Both the position numbers and the translations under genes were made by a program. Below, piece after piece: positions 7,614 through 15,059 of a stretch of 21,111 bases of DNA (position 1 is the stretch's first letter; every line of letters starts with the position of its first letter). The notes beneath the pieces were generated by a model. That model was not told the origin of the DNA and searched no databases. It saw only the letters and a program-made list of their open reading frames with translations. Origin of the DNA: Desulfobulbaceae bacterium (GTDB lineage: Bacteria > Desulfobacterota > Desulfobulbia > Desulfobulbales > Desulfocapsaceae). The DNA lies in assembly GCA_030599175.1 (NCBI GenBank), contig JAUVON010000009.1, positions 1 to 21,111 on the forward strand. The letters run 5' to 3'.

Positions 7614-8756
7614 ATGAGCGAAGCAAGAGATGCTGTAGCGGGCAGAGAGCTCGAATTTGTAAAAAGTTCAAGTTACTCCCTCGGCGTTGAAATTGAGTTT
7701 CAGACCCTTGACAAAAACACATATGATCTTGCTCCGTTTGCGCCGATCCTTCTTGAAAATGCACCCAGGCTCCTGCAGCCTCGACTTTCCCCTGAATTTA
7801 TTCAATCTATTCTTGAGATCCAGACAGGCATCTGCTTTTCGCTCAGAGATGTGGAAAATGATCTGATGCAGACTGTAAGTCTGGCGGAAGAACTGGCGGA
7901 AGAGAATAACTCCATACTTTTTGCCGCCAGCCTCCATCCCTTTGCAAAGTATCGTGAACAGCTTTTGACAACAGATGCACGGTATGAAGCCATTATGCAG
8001 GAATTGCAGATGGTAGGACGGAGATTTATCACCCAGGGACTGCATGTACATGTAGGGATGCCGGATGGAGAGGCAGCTGTACGGGTCTGCAACCATATCC
8101 AGGCATATCTTCCCATCCTTCTCGCCCTTACAGCTTCATCCCCTTTTTCCCAGGGAGAGGATACCGGGTTGATGTCCTACAGAACTAAACTTTTTGAAGC
8201 ATTGCCGCTGGCCGGGATATACACTCATATTGAAAACTGGCATCAGTTTAAGGAGGAGGTTCACCTGTTGCAGTCGGTCGGTGTAATTAACTCTATCCGA
8301 GATCTCTGGTGGGATGCAAGACCGCACCCTGATTTTGGTACATTGGAAATTCGGATATGTGATCTGCCGGTACGGTTTACCGATATTCTTGGTATTACAG
8401 CGATGATCCAGGCTCTTGTGGCAACACTTGTTGAGCAGACAAAGGCAGTTCCACCTTTAAATCAGCATATCATTAAATCAAATAAATGGCAGGCCGCCAG
8501 GTACGGATTGGAGGGAACCTACTTCGACCCTTCCGGCATGCTGTTTCAGAAGAGAGTATCACTGCGCGAAGCTGCAATTAAACTGTTGGGAAGAATTGAT
8601 CCCATGGCACAGCGACTTGGGGCGGAGCGCTATATGGGTAATATTCAAAGAGTTCTGGCTGATGGCACCGGTGCTGATTTACTGCGATGCTGCTATGGGA
8701 CATCGAAAAGTCTGAAAAGCGTAGTTCAATCTTTATGGGGAGAGTTCTGGTTGTGA
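7614..8756 (+). CDS. ybdK: YbdK-type carboxylate-amine ligase (GCS2 family)
   Basis: ATP-dependent ligase of the type 2 glutamate-cysteine ligase family, 380 residues, close to the usual YbdK length. SLGVEIEFQ near residues 22-30 supplies metal-binding glutamates. QGLHVHVGMPD (His144, His146), SSPFSQGEDTGLMSYR, WWDARPHPDFGTLEIRICD and the C-terminal region are all typical. Family members form an amide between a carboxylate, usually the gamma-carboxyl of glutamate, and an amine; E. coli YbdK shows weak gamma-glutamylcysteine synthesis. AAGAGG (7603-7608) precedes ATG 7614 at good spacing. The gene ends in a GTGA overlap with the gamma-glutamyltransferase start, implying translational coupling. 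The real amine substrate is unknown. The adjacent gamma-glutamyltransferase makes a gamma-glutamyl product likely, but that is inference. Confidence 0.88.
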   Translation: MSEARDAVAGRELEFVKSSSYSLGVEIEFQTLDKNTYDLAPFAPILLENAPRLLQPRLSPEFIQSILEIQTGICFSLRDVENDLMQTVSLAEELAEENNSILFAASLHPFAKYREQLLTTDARYEAIMQELQMVGRRFITQGLHVHVGMPDGEAAVRVCNHIQAYLPILLALTASSPFSQGEDTGLMSYRTKLFEALPLAGIYTHIENWHQFKEEVHLLQSVGVINSIRDLWWDARPHPDFGTLEIRICDLPVRFTDILGITAMIQALVATLVEQTKAVPPLNQHIIKSNKWQAARYGLEGTYFDPSGMLFQKRVSLREAAIKLLGRIDPMAQRLGAERYMGNIQRVLADGTGADLLRCCYGTSKSLKSVVQSLWGEFWL

Positions 8757-10285
8757 GTATGTATGATAGATCTATTGTAGCATCGGGACATTCTCTGGTG
8801 AGCAGGGCAGCAGGTACTGTTCTTGAACAGGGGGGCAATGCCTTTGACGCAGTTGTTGCAGCAGGATTTGCTGCTGCGGTGGCGGAGCCGGCGCTTACCA
8901 GCCTGGGTGGTGGCGGGCTGATGCTTGGCCATAGTGAAGATCGTGGAGAAAATATATTTTTTGATTTTTTTGTAGATACTCCCGGTAGATGCTCAAAAAG
9001 TAAAGCAGGGGAAGCGGATTTTTTCCCGGTAACGGTTGATTTTTCCGGGTCGACCCAGGTTTTTAATATTGGTCTCGGCTCCGTCGCTGTTCCCGGTGTT
9101 CTTAAAGGATTGCTGCATATTCATAAACAACTTGGTCGGATGGGATTACGGGATGTGATCACCCCAGCAAGGGAGTTGGCTCTTGGTCATGTATTGAATA
9201 ACCAGCAGGCTCATTTTCTCCACCTGCTTTATCCAATTATGACGCTTACGGAGAGAGGCCGACGTTTATATGAATCTGGTGGACGATATATTGAAGAGGG
9301 TGATACACTTATCAATACGCAGACTGTAGATTTTTTTGATCAACTTTGTCTTGAAGGGGATGAGAGCTTCTACCGCGGCGAGATAGCCTCCAAAATTGAT
9401 AGTGAGATGGAAAATGGTGGCGGGCTGTTAACTGCGGAGGATCTTTCAGCCTTTCAAGTATTGGAAAAGGCTCCGCTTTCCATTCCATTCAGAGATTATC
9501 AGTTTCTAACCTCCCCCGATCCCTCAATGGGTGGAACCCTTATTGGACTGGCACTTTTTTTATCGGGTAGTGAAAAAATACCTGACTATAAATGGGGGTC
9601 TGGGGAGTATCTTGTAAAGTCGGTGGCCCTCATGAAGGAGGTTGAAAGGCTGCGGTCGGCTGGAATCACATCACCTTCAGCTCTGCAGACGCTTCTGGCG
9701 GACGGGAAAGCGGTGGCAGCGGCTAAGAAAAATATGCGACTTTTCAGCAGGGGAACAACCCATATAAGCGTTGCTGATTCCTGGGGAAATTGTGCCAGTA
9801 TGACCTGCTCAAATGGTGAAGGTTCCGGTTACTTTGCTCCAGGAACCGGGATTATGCTGAATAACATGATGGGAGAAGACGATCTTCACCCCGGCGGCTT
9901 TCATTCAGGAGAACCGGGGGAAAGAGTATATTCAATGATGTCTCCTTCACTTCTGTTACTGGATGACCAGGTGAGGCTGGTAATCGGCAGTGGGGGTTCA
10001 AAGAGGATTCGTACAGCAATATCCCAGGTGCTGAGCCAGGTCGTTGATTTTAATCGACCCCTGCAGGATGCTGTTGATGCGCCAAGACTCTATCTTGATG
10101 AAGATTGCCTGCAGCTTGAACCCGGGTTCAGTGATGCAGCCGTAAAAAGTGTAAAAAATGTTATCCCTGTCAATCTCTGGGACCAGCAGAATGTCTATTT
10201 TGGTGGTGTTCATGCTGTTATTCCAGGTGTTGAAGGCGCGGGAGATAACCGCCGCGGTGGTTCTGTAGTTATAGTTTCCAAATAA
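8753..10285 (+). CDS. ggt: Gamma-glutamyltransferase family protein, probably cytoplasmic
   Basis: N-terminal nucleophile hydrolase that cleaves or transfers gamma-glutamyl groups from glutathione and related amides. With the GTG 8753 start it has 510 residues; GGGGAG at 8737-8742 is well placed, and the upstream ATG 8687 would lie deep inside the ligase gene. The self-processing site is clear: GTTHISVADSWGN, with catalytic Thr335 encoded at 9755-9757, giving subunits of about 334 and 176 residues. GGNAFDAVVAAG, LGGGGLML, the GSGG oxyanion loop and QDAVDAPRLY are also typical. Odd points are the lack of a signal peptide, where many relatives are periplasmic, and FFDFFVDTPGR in place of the usual DFRE-x-AP segment that holds the substrate-binding arginine. 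The acceptor or true substrate may therefore differ from glutathione. Confidence 0.88.
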   Translation: MSMYDRSIVASGHSLVSRAAGTVLEQGGNAFDAVVAAGFAAAVAEPALTSLGGGGLMLGHSEDRGENIFFDFFVDTPGRCSKSKAGEADFFPVTVDFSGSTQVFNIGLGSVAVPGVLKGLLHIHKQLGRMGLRDVITPARELALGHVLNNQQAHFLHLLYPIMTLTERGRRLYESGGRYIEEGDTLINTQTVDFFDQLCLEGDESFYRGEIASKIDSEMENGGGLLTAEDLSAFQVLEKAPLSIPFRDYQFLTSPDPSMGGTLIGLALFLSGSEKIPDYKWGSGEYLVKSVALMKEVERLRSAGITSPSALQTLLADGKAVAAAKKNMRLFSRGTTHISVADSWGNCASMTCSNGEGSGYFAPGTGIMLNNMMGEDDLHPGGFHSGEPGERVYSMMSPSLLLLDDQVRLVIGSGGSKRIRTAISQVLSQVVDFNRPLQDAVDAPRLYLDEDCLQLEPGFSDAAVKSVKNVIPVNLWDQQNVYFGGVHAVIPGVEGAGDNRRGGSVVIVSK

Positions 10286-10366
10286 TGGAATAAAGTACTG
10301 TTGTGAGTTCTCTCTAAATTAAGGCACCCTTTACTGCAAATCAGACGGATTTCATCCGGAGGAAGA

Positions 10367-10951
10367 ATGGTTACTCTGCGGCGTGTTGATAAAAAGAGAT
10401 TTAAAGAACTCACATACCCCCACCTTGAATTTCTCTACAATGTGGCCCTGAAATACAGTGGCAACAAATATGATGCTGAGGATCTGGTTCAGGAGACTAT
10501 GGTCACAGCCTATTCAAAATTCCAGCAACTGCGTGATGATAAGAGCTGCAGGGCATGGCTTTTCACAATTCTTCGAAATCACTTTCTAAAAGAGAGAAAG
10601 CAATTGTTGAGACGGCCGTACCTCGACGATGGCAGCAGTTATCTTGACTATATAAGGGATGAGAAGAGTTCCGGGTTTGTCGATCGAATAGTTGAGAAAG
10701 ATGCGAATAAAAAATTGCACCGGGTACTGGCAAAAATATCTGAAAAATTCAAGTCACCTCTTATCCTCTACTATATGGAAGAGATGACGTACCAGGAGAT
10801 AGCTGAATATCTCGATATACCTATAGGAACGGTTATGTCACGTCTTGCACGGGGAAAGCGTTACCTGAAAAAAGGGCTGTTGCAGCCATCTTCCAGGAAA
10901 ATCAATAAAGGGAAGATTGTTCAGATGATGGGTTTGGTAATGCAGCTCTGA
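10367..10951 (+). CDS. ECF-family RNA polymerase sigma factor
   Basis: Alternative sigma factor of the extracytoplasmic-function (group 4) type, 194 residues. Region 2 spans about residues 20-75, with YDAEDLVQETMVTAYSKF and CRAWLFTILRNHFL. Region 4 spans about 122-172, with the helix-turn-helix MTYQEIAEYLDIPIGTVMSRLARGK. There is no region 3, as expected for this class. GGAGG (10358-10362) gives a strong ribosome-binding site for ATG 10367. The anti-sigma gene follows after 14 bases, the usual arrangement for a sigma factor held inactive until a signal releases it. The 81-base gap behind the gamma-glutamyltransferase shows no obvious terminator, so read-through or a separate promoter is possible. 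I cannot assign an ECF subgroup or its target promoters. Confidence 0.93.
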   Translation: MVTLRRVDKKRFKELTYPHLEFLYNVALKYSGNKYDAEDLVQETMVTAYSKFQQLRDDKSCRAWLFTILRNHFLKERKQLLRRPYLDDGSSYLDYIRDEKSSGFVDRIVEKDANKKLHRVLAKISEKFKSPLILYYMEEMTYQEIAEYLDIPIGTVMSRLARGKRYLKKGLLQPSSRKINKGKIVQMMGLVMQL

Positions 10952-10965
10952 GGAGAAATTATACT

Positions 10966-11649
10966 ATGGATTGTGCAACTTTTAGCTCCTGGCTGGAAAA
11001 CCGGGACACATATGATCTTTCTGAAGCGGACAGGGCAATGAAGCACGCTGTGCAGTGTGCAAAGTGTAAGGATCTCCTGCAAAAAGATGAAGAGCTTGAT
11101 CGGTTTGTGGCAAAGATGTTTCAGTATGAAATGATGGATAAACGAATGTACGGTAAAATCGATCGGAGTCTGGGAGAATCCGGCAGGAAACGGGGAATAA
11201 AGGGGGGGCTTGCTGCGGCGGTTGCAATGGTGGCAGTTGTTGCTCTTTTCTTTGCTTTTACCCCTTCTCCCGGCAGCTTTTCTTCTATGGATGAATTTGG
11301 CAGGTATATCGTACAGGAGCATCAAAATCATGGCCGGATCACACCACTCTTTGAAAAAATTGATAATGTAGAGGGGTGGGGACGGGATAATCTGCATAAA
11401 TCTTTTAAGGTAAACACATTACCTGCGGGGAATTTAAAAATTGTAGGAGGTCGGATCTGTACTATCAAGGACTGTGAGTTTGCACATCTTCTTTACCAGG
11501 ATGGCAAGGAGATCTATTCACTTTTTGTAGTTTCGGAGGGTGAGATCGGGTTTAATCTTGAACCCGGTCGTATGTACTCTCTTACTGTTGCCGGTGTTGA
11601 ACTCCATGTCTGGCAGAAACAGAAAATGGTATATGCTTTGACAAGTTGA
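10966..11649 (+). CDS. Membrane-anchored anti-sigma factor with ZAS-like motif
   Basis: Likely the negative regulator of the sigma factor encoded just upstream. The cytoplasmic N-terminus has Cys3 and His27-x3-Cys31-x2-Cys34 (HAVQCAKC), the ligand set of zinc-binding anti-sigma domains such as RsrA and ChrR. One membrane helix lies at about residues 81-98 (GLAAAVAMVAVVALFFAF). About 130 residues follow outside the membrane, where GGRICTIKDCEFAHLLYQDG and YSLFVV resemble the C-terminal domain of RsiW-like anti-sigma factors and include a Cys-x5-Cys pair. AGGAGA (10951-10956) precedes ATG 10966. The 227-residue length is normal for this class. Pairing with the sigma factor is inferred from position and motif. 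The signal it senses is unknown: redox through the cysteines is possible, as is regulated proteolysis. Confidence 0.85.
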   Translation: MDCATFSSWLENRDTYDLSEADRAMKHAVQCAKCKDLLQKDEELDRFVAKMFQYEMMDKRMYGKIDRSLGESGRKRGIKGGLAAAVAMVAVVALFFAFTPSPGSFSSMDEFGRYIVQEHQNHGRITPLFEKIDNVEGWGRDNLHKSFKVNTLPAGNLKIVGGRICTIKDCEFAHLLYQDGKEIYSLFVVSEGEIGFNLEPGRMYSLTVAGVELHVWQKQKMVYALTS

Positions 11650-11660
11650 CTCATTTTCTG

Positions 11661-11800
11661 TCATTCAGTACTTTACGTCTGAACTCCTGTCATAAAAAAC
11701 AAAAAAAGCTTAAACCACAGAGGACACAGAGAGCACAGAGAAGGCAAAAAGAAATTCGAGAATATGGTTTTTAGGTTGCGGGCATTGCCGGCGTTGGACA
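11661..11800. repeat. CCACAGAG-family intergenic repeat, copy A
   Basis: Lies in the 177 bases between the convergent anti-sigma and feoB genes. It contains ACTCCTGTCATAAAAAACAA (11683-11702), AAGCTTA, and a 27-base CCACAGAG-type arm (11714-11740). It ends in GGTTGCGGGCATTGCC (11774-11789). All of these parts recur in the same order in the copy at 18561-18739, but here only one arm of the hairpin is present. CCACAGAG repeats of this kind are widespread between genes in environmental bacteria. I see no coding potential and no clear terminator for either flanking gene. Confidence 0.65.
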
Positions 11801-11826
11801 AGGAGTGGGGAAAGGGAGCGGAACCG

Positions 11827-14037
11827 CTATCCCAACTGGAAAAACATGCCGATCTGGTATATAGCTATTGCGCCCAGAAAGGCAAAAAACGTGTTAAATC
11901 CTATGGAAAAGAAAGCCCATTTCCATGATGACTCTTTGGCGATACAGATGACTGTTATAAAGCACGGTGCATAGAACATAATAAAAACGAGTACTGCAAC
12001 AGCTACGACACGGTTCCAGTTTTCATCATTTTTCAGTCTCTCACCCAGAGATCCGGATTCTTCGGTATCAATTTCACCCATAGAATACGCTGTCCCTAAT
12101 GTGGAAACAATAACTTCTTTGGCCGCAAATCCGCCTATAAGAGCAATGTTGGTACGCCAGTCAAACCCGGCGTACATGGAAACCGGTTCCATTGTGCCGC
12201 CAATCCTTCCGGCAAATGAATTTCGAAGCACTGTTTCTGCTTCCAGATTGTTGATTTCGTTAAGTTGTGTGATGAGGCTGCTTGCTTCGTCTGATAAATC
12301 TTTGTCTGGCAGGGTCAGCTCTTTGATTGTTTCAGGAGGAAATAAGGAAATGGTTTTTTGACGTTGCTGCTGGAAGGCAGTTAGCTCTTCGTCACTTAAA
12401 CCCGGGAAGGTCATGAGTGCCCAGAGCAGTATGGAAATACCGAGGATTACGGTCCCTGCCTTTTTGATATACTGGTACGTTCTCTCCCAGGTATGAATGA
12501 GAAGGCCTCTGATTGTCGGAAAACGATAAGGGGGTAGTTCCATGACAAAAGGGGTAGGGGCGCCCCGCAGAACTGTTGTGCGTAGAAGCTTTGCCGCCAG
12601 TAGTGCCACTATCCAGGAAAGCATTGTGAAGAGAAACATGTAAAGAGCTTTGCTTTCAGCGAAAAAAGCGCCTATCAGTAATGCCAGAACAGGAAGTTTT
12701 GCACCGCAGTTCATAAAGGGGACTGTCAGCAGTGTGGCCATCCTTTCCTTGGGGGAACGCAGTGTTCGTGTTGCCATGACCCCCGGAACAGCACATCCGC
12801 CGGCGATACCGCCGGAGACGACAAAGGGCATAACTGATGAGCCATGCAGACCGAAAAATCTGAAAATCCGATCCATCATGAAAGCTACTCTTGCCAGATA
12901 GCCGGAATCTTCCAGAATGGCGATACCAAAAAACATGAGCATAATCAGAGGAACAAAGCCTAGTATGCCGCCAACACCGTCGATGATGCCTGAAATTATC
13001 ATCGACTTTAACAGCCCGTCGGGCAGAGTATTTTCAACAATCCCTCCCAGCCAGCCAAAGAATGATTCAAGCCAGGTAATCGGCAACTCGCTCCAGCTGA
13101 AGGTAAACTGGTAGAGACCAAAGATGATCAGAAGCATAATTACTGGCCCAACTAATCGGTTGGTCAGAACTTTATCTATTTTATCGGAAGTGTAGAGTCG
13201 ATCTGTGTCGAATTGATGGGTTTCAACACCCTGCCTGATGATGGATTTTATGTAGCCATAACGCTGGTCGGCGATGATCGCTTCTGGGTAAACATCCAAA
13301 GTTTTTCTGGTATGATCAGCCAGTTTATCGACAATTGCTTCCAGTTGCTTCGCGATACCTGGGTCGCTTTGCTGCCCTTTTTTTAGAATTTGCTCATCAT
13401 TCTCCAGATATTTGATAGCCGTGTACCTCGCTGGATAGGTATCGGTCATAAGATTGTTTTTTGAAATCAGGGAGATGAGTTCAGGTAAAGCGGAGTCAAG
13501 ATCTTTACCATAGGAAATATCCAGAGTCGTGTCTCCATTGTTTGAAGTAGATGCAGTGTGAATTGCAGCTTCAAGGAGATCCTCTTTGCCAAAACCGGAT
13601 CGTGCAATAATTGGAATTACCGGAACTCCAAGCAGCTGCTCCAGTTTTGCCACTTTAATTTCAATGCCGCGGTCTTTGGCTACATCGATCATATTAAGGG
13701 CAATAACCAGGGGTACTCCAAGCTCAAGAAATTGACATGTGAGGTAGAGGTTTCTCTCAAGGTTGGAACTATCGACGATATCAATGACAACATCCGGTTT
13801 TTCGTTGACCAGGTAATCACGGGCGACGAGTTCTTCCTCCGAATAGGCCGTCATTGAATAGGTTCCGGGAAGATCGGTAATAGTGATCTTTCGCTTTTTA
13901 TGCAGAAGACAACCTTCCTTGTGGTCTACGGTAATGCCGGGATAGTTTCCAACATGTTGCCTGGCACCGGTAAATTGATTAAAGAGGGTGGTTTTTCCGG
14001 CATTCGGGTTACCGGCGAGAGCGATTTTCAGTTGCAT
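11827..14037 (-). CDS. feoB: Ferrous iron transporter FeoB
   Basis: Inner-membrane ferrous iron importer with an N-terminal G domain. From ATG 14037 it has 736 residues. The G motifs are clear: GNPNAGKT (9-16), DLPG (55-58) and NMID (115-118). A helical domain follows, then a membrane region with gate motifs GGIAGGCAVPGVMATRTL and MNCGAKLPVLALLIGAFF. A long loop then precedes FAAKEVIVSTLGTAYSMGE and the last helices. TTG 14043 would add two residues, but ATG 14037 matches known N-termini better; neither has a strong ribosome-binding site. feoA ends 51 bases upstream on the same strand, so the two form the usual feoAB unit. No frame damage is seen. Confidence 0.96.
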   Translation of the reverse strand: MQLKIALAGNPNAGKTTLFNQFTGARQHVGNYPGITVDHKEGCLLHKKRKITITDLPGTYSMTAYSEEELVARDYLVNEKPDVVIDIVDSSNLERNLYLTCQFLELGVPLVIALNMIDVAKDRGIEIKVAKLEQLLGVPVIPIIARSGFGKEDLLEAAIHTASTSNNGDTTLDISYGKDLDSALPELISLISKNNLMTDTYPARYTAIKYLENDEQILKKGQQSDPGIAKQLEAIVDKLADHTRKTLDVYPEAIIADQRYGYIKSIIRQGVETHQFDTDRLYTSDKIDKVLTNRLVGPVIMLLIIFGLYQFTFSWSELPITWLESFFGWLGGIVENTLPDGLLKSMIISGIIDGVGGILGFVPLIMLMFFGIAILEDSGYLARVAFMMDRIFRFFGLHGSSVMPFVVSGGIAGGCAVPGVMATRTLRSPKERMATLLTVPFMNCGAKLPVLALLIGAFFAESKALYMFLFTMLSWIVALLAAKLLRTTVLRGAPTPFVMELPPYRFPTIRGLLIHTWERTYQYIKKAGTVILGISILLWALMTFPGLSDEELTAFQQQRQKTISLFPPETIKELTLPDKDLSDEASSLITQLNEINNLEAETVLRNSFAGRIGGTMEPVSMYAGFDWRTNIALIGGFAAKEVIVSTLGTAYSMGEIDTEESGSLGERLKNDENWNRVVAVAVLVFIMFYAPCFITVICIAKESSWKWAFFSIGFNTFFAFLGAIAIYQIGMFFQLG

Positions 14038-14088
14038 TGGCAATGGGTTTGATGTGTCAAGATTGGGGGAATACCGGGAATAGAGAAT

Positions 14089-14331
14089 CTACTGACTGTT
14101 ATCGACCAGGACATGAATGTGTTCAGCTTCGTTGTTCCGAAGTGTGAGTATACTGTTAAGAACGCGGATTGCCACAGGATCTTTGAGTGGTGCACGACCA
14201 CATACTGAAATCTCGGTGCCGGGTGTTAAACCCATCTCGCGGAGACGTCTGCCCAACACACCATCTACACTGACTGCTGTGATAGTACCGCTTTGATTTT
14301 TTTTCATATTTCGTAACACTACAGTTTGCAT
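14089..14331 (-). CDS. feoA: FeoA domain protein
   Basis: Small SH3-like protein needed for FeoB-dependent ferrous iron uptake, probably through contact with FeoB in the cytoplasm. Starting at ATG 14331 it has 80 residues. The FeoA signature is LGRRLREMGLTPGTEISVCGRAPLKDPVAIRV, broken here only by normal variation, with a final strand HIHVLVD. A longer frame open to 14430 overlaps the upstream Cys-rich gene, and its extra residues do not look like FeoA, so I chose the internal ATG five bases after that gene's stop. The tight spacing suggests translation is coupled to the Cys-rich peptide gene. feoB follows directly. Confidence 0.9.
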   Translation of the reverse strand: MQTVVLRNMKKNQSGTITAVSVDGVLGRRLREMGLTPGTEISVCGRAPLKDPVAIRVLNSILTLRNNEAEHIHVLVDNSQ

Positions 14332-14335
14332 TGGC

Positions 14336-14521
14336 TTAAGCTTTGTTGTCGTTAACTGTTTTGCTATCACACGTTGAAACAGAACTGCACGATGAACAAC
14401 CATCAGTACAGCATGGTATTTCATTGCCAAGTGCTACACTTCTCCACTGTCTGTAGAATCTGCGACCGATGAAAAAGGCACAGCAGGCAACAATTAATGC
14501 GATGATAATTTTTTCTAGCAT
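14336..14521 (-). CDS. FeoB-associated Cys-rich membrane peptide
   Basis: A 61-residue peptide with one N-terminal membrane helix (about 3-20, IIIALIVACCAFFIG), a basic stop-transfer RRFYRQW, and a cysteine cluster CCTDGCSSCSSVSTC. This fits the FeoB-associated Cys-rich membrane protein family, often found beside feoB and possibly handling iron or aiding assembly of the transporter. In most loci I know, it follows feoB; here it precedes feoA. The stop is five bases before the feoA start. The ATG at 14521 has only a weak ribosome-binding site, and a perfect six-base dyad lies about 20 bases upstream. The role is inferred from family and position. Confidence 0.82.
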   Translation of the reverse strand: MLEKIIIALIVACCAFFIGRRFYRQWRSVALGNEIPCCTDGCSSCSSVSTCDSKTVNDNKA

Positions 14522-14541
14522 AAGTCTTTGAGATTAAATGG

Positions 14542-14557
14542 ATTAGGCGACCCTAAT
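14542..14557. promoter_or_regulatory. Candidate operator upstream of the feo genes
   Basis: ATTAGG-CGAC-CCTAAT is a perfect six-base inverted repeat with a four-base spacer, ending 21 bases before the start codon of the Cys-rich peptide gene. Its TTAGG/CCTAA ends resemble those of DtxR/IdeR-type iron boxes, although the spacing is shorter than in the classical box. It is not a clear Fur box. The call rests on symmetry and position only. Confidence 0.4.
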
Positions 14558-14601
14558 TTTTCAGGCAAAATAAAAGGACACTGTGACGTGCCCTGATCAA
14601 T

Positions 14602-14693
14602 TTAGTGCCTTACTCCATAAAAGCTGTAATAAAAAACAAGAAAATCTAAAGTGCTATTTGACTCAAGTGGTTAATATCTGCACCAAGGCACTT
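14602..14693. repeat. Degenerate intergenic repeat copy C, closed by an 8-bp stem
   Basis: AGTGCCTT (14604-14611) is the exact inverted complement of AAGGCACT (14685-14692), closing a stretch of 89 bases. The left part (AGTGCCTTACTCC, then AATAAAAAACAAGA) matches the start of the repeat copy at 18561 (AGTACCTTACTCC, then CATAAAAAACAAGA), but the CCACAGAG arms are missing. It sits inside the feo locus between the Cys-rich FeoA-like gene and the Cys-rich peptide gene. It could be a decayed repeat or a small structured leader of the downstream feo genes. Confidence 0.45.
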
Positions 14694-14728
14694 ATCCAGC
14701 GAGACTGAAAGTTTTCCGACTAGTCGGG

Positions 14729-15040
14729 TTACAGACTTGTTACCAAGATATTTTCCGAGATAGCCGGATCGAGACTGATTGTTCCGCCATGTACTTTCAG
14801 TAAACACTGGCTATCTTTCTCAGCGCAGATAATATCAGCTTCAACCCCGGGATAAAGGCCCATAGATGCCATTCTGGCACATATTTTCCTGTCTCCGTTG
14901 ACCTTGCACACCTTTACTCTTCCCTTGCAGTCTTTCAGGGACGCGGGTGCCCCTCTGAGGGCACAACGGTTTCTGCCGAAACAATTTCTTACCTTGTCAG
15001 CAAAACAGCCATTGTTCTTTTTTCCTCGTTGTCTGCGCAT
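14729..15040 (-). CDS. FeoA domain protein with Cys-rich N-terminal extension
   Basis: A second FeoA-type protein, 103 residues from ATG 15040, which has an excellent ribosome-binding site (GAGGAAAGG). The upstream start at 15079 has none. Residues 1-35 form a basic, cysteine-bearing extension (C12, C20, C26). The SH3-like FeoA domain follows, from about 36 to the end, with the hallmark ICARMASMGLYPGVEADII and a closing GGTISLDPAISENILV. It is the first gene of the feo locus, with a candidate promoter and dyad upstream. The gap to the Cys-rich peptide gene is 207 bases, so it may form its own transcript. The extra cysteines suggest metal binding or redox response, but that is inference. Confidence 0.87.
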   Translation of the reverse strand: MRRQRGKKNNGCFADKVRNCFGRNRCALRGAPASLKDCKGRVKVCKVNGDRKICARMASMGLYPGVEADIICAEKDSQCLLKVHGGTISLDPAISENILVTSL

Positions 15041-15059
15041 ATTCCTTTCCTCTGTTTTA

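Noticed and set aside
8687..8752. An upstream ATG start for the gamma-glutamyltransferase
   Set aside because: It would overlap the ligase gene by 70 bases and add residues foreign to the family. GTG 8753 has a good ribosome-binding site and a GTGA coupling overlap.
14716..14727. Perfect 12-base palindrome CCGACTAGTCGG right after the Cys-rich FeoA-like gene
   Set aside because: Considered as a terminator, but the fold leaves only a four-base stem and is followed by A rather than T on the coding strand. Too weak to call.
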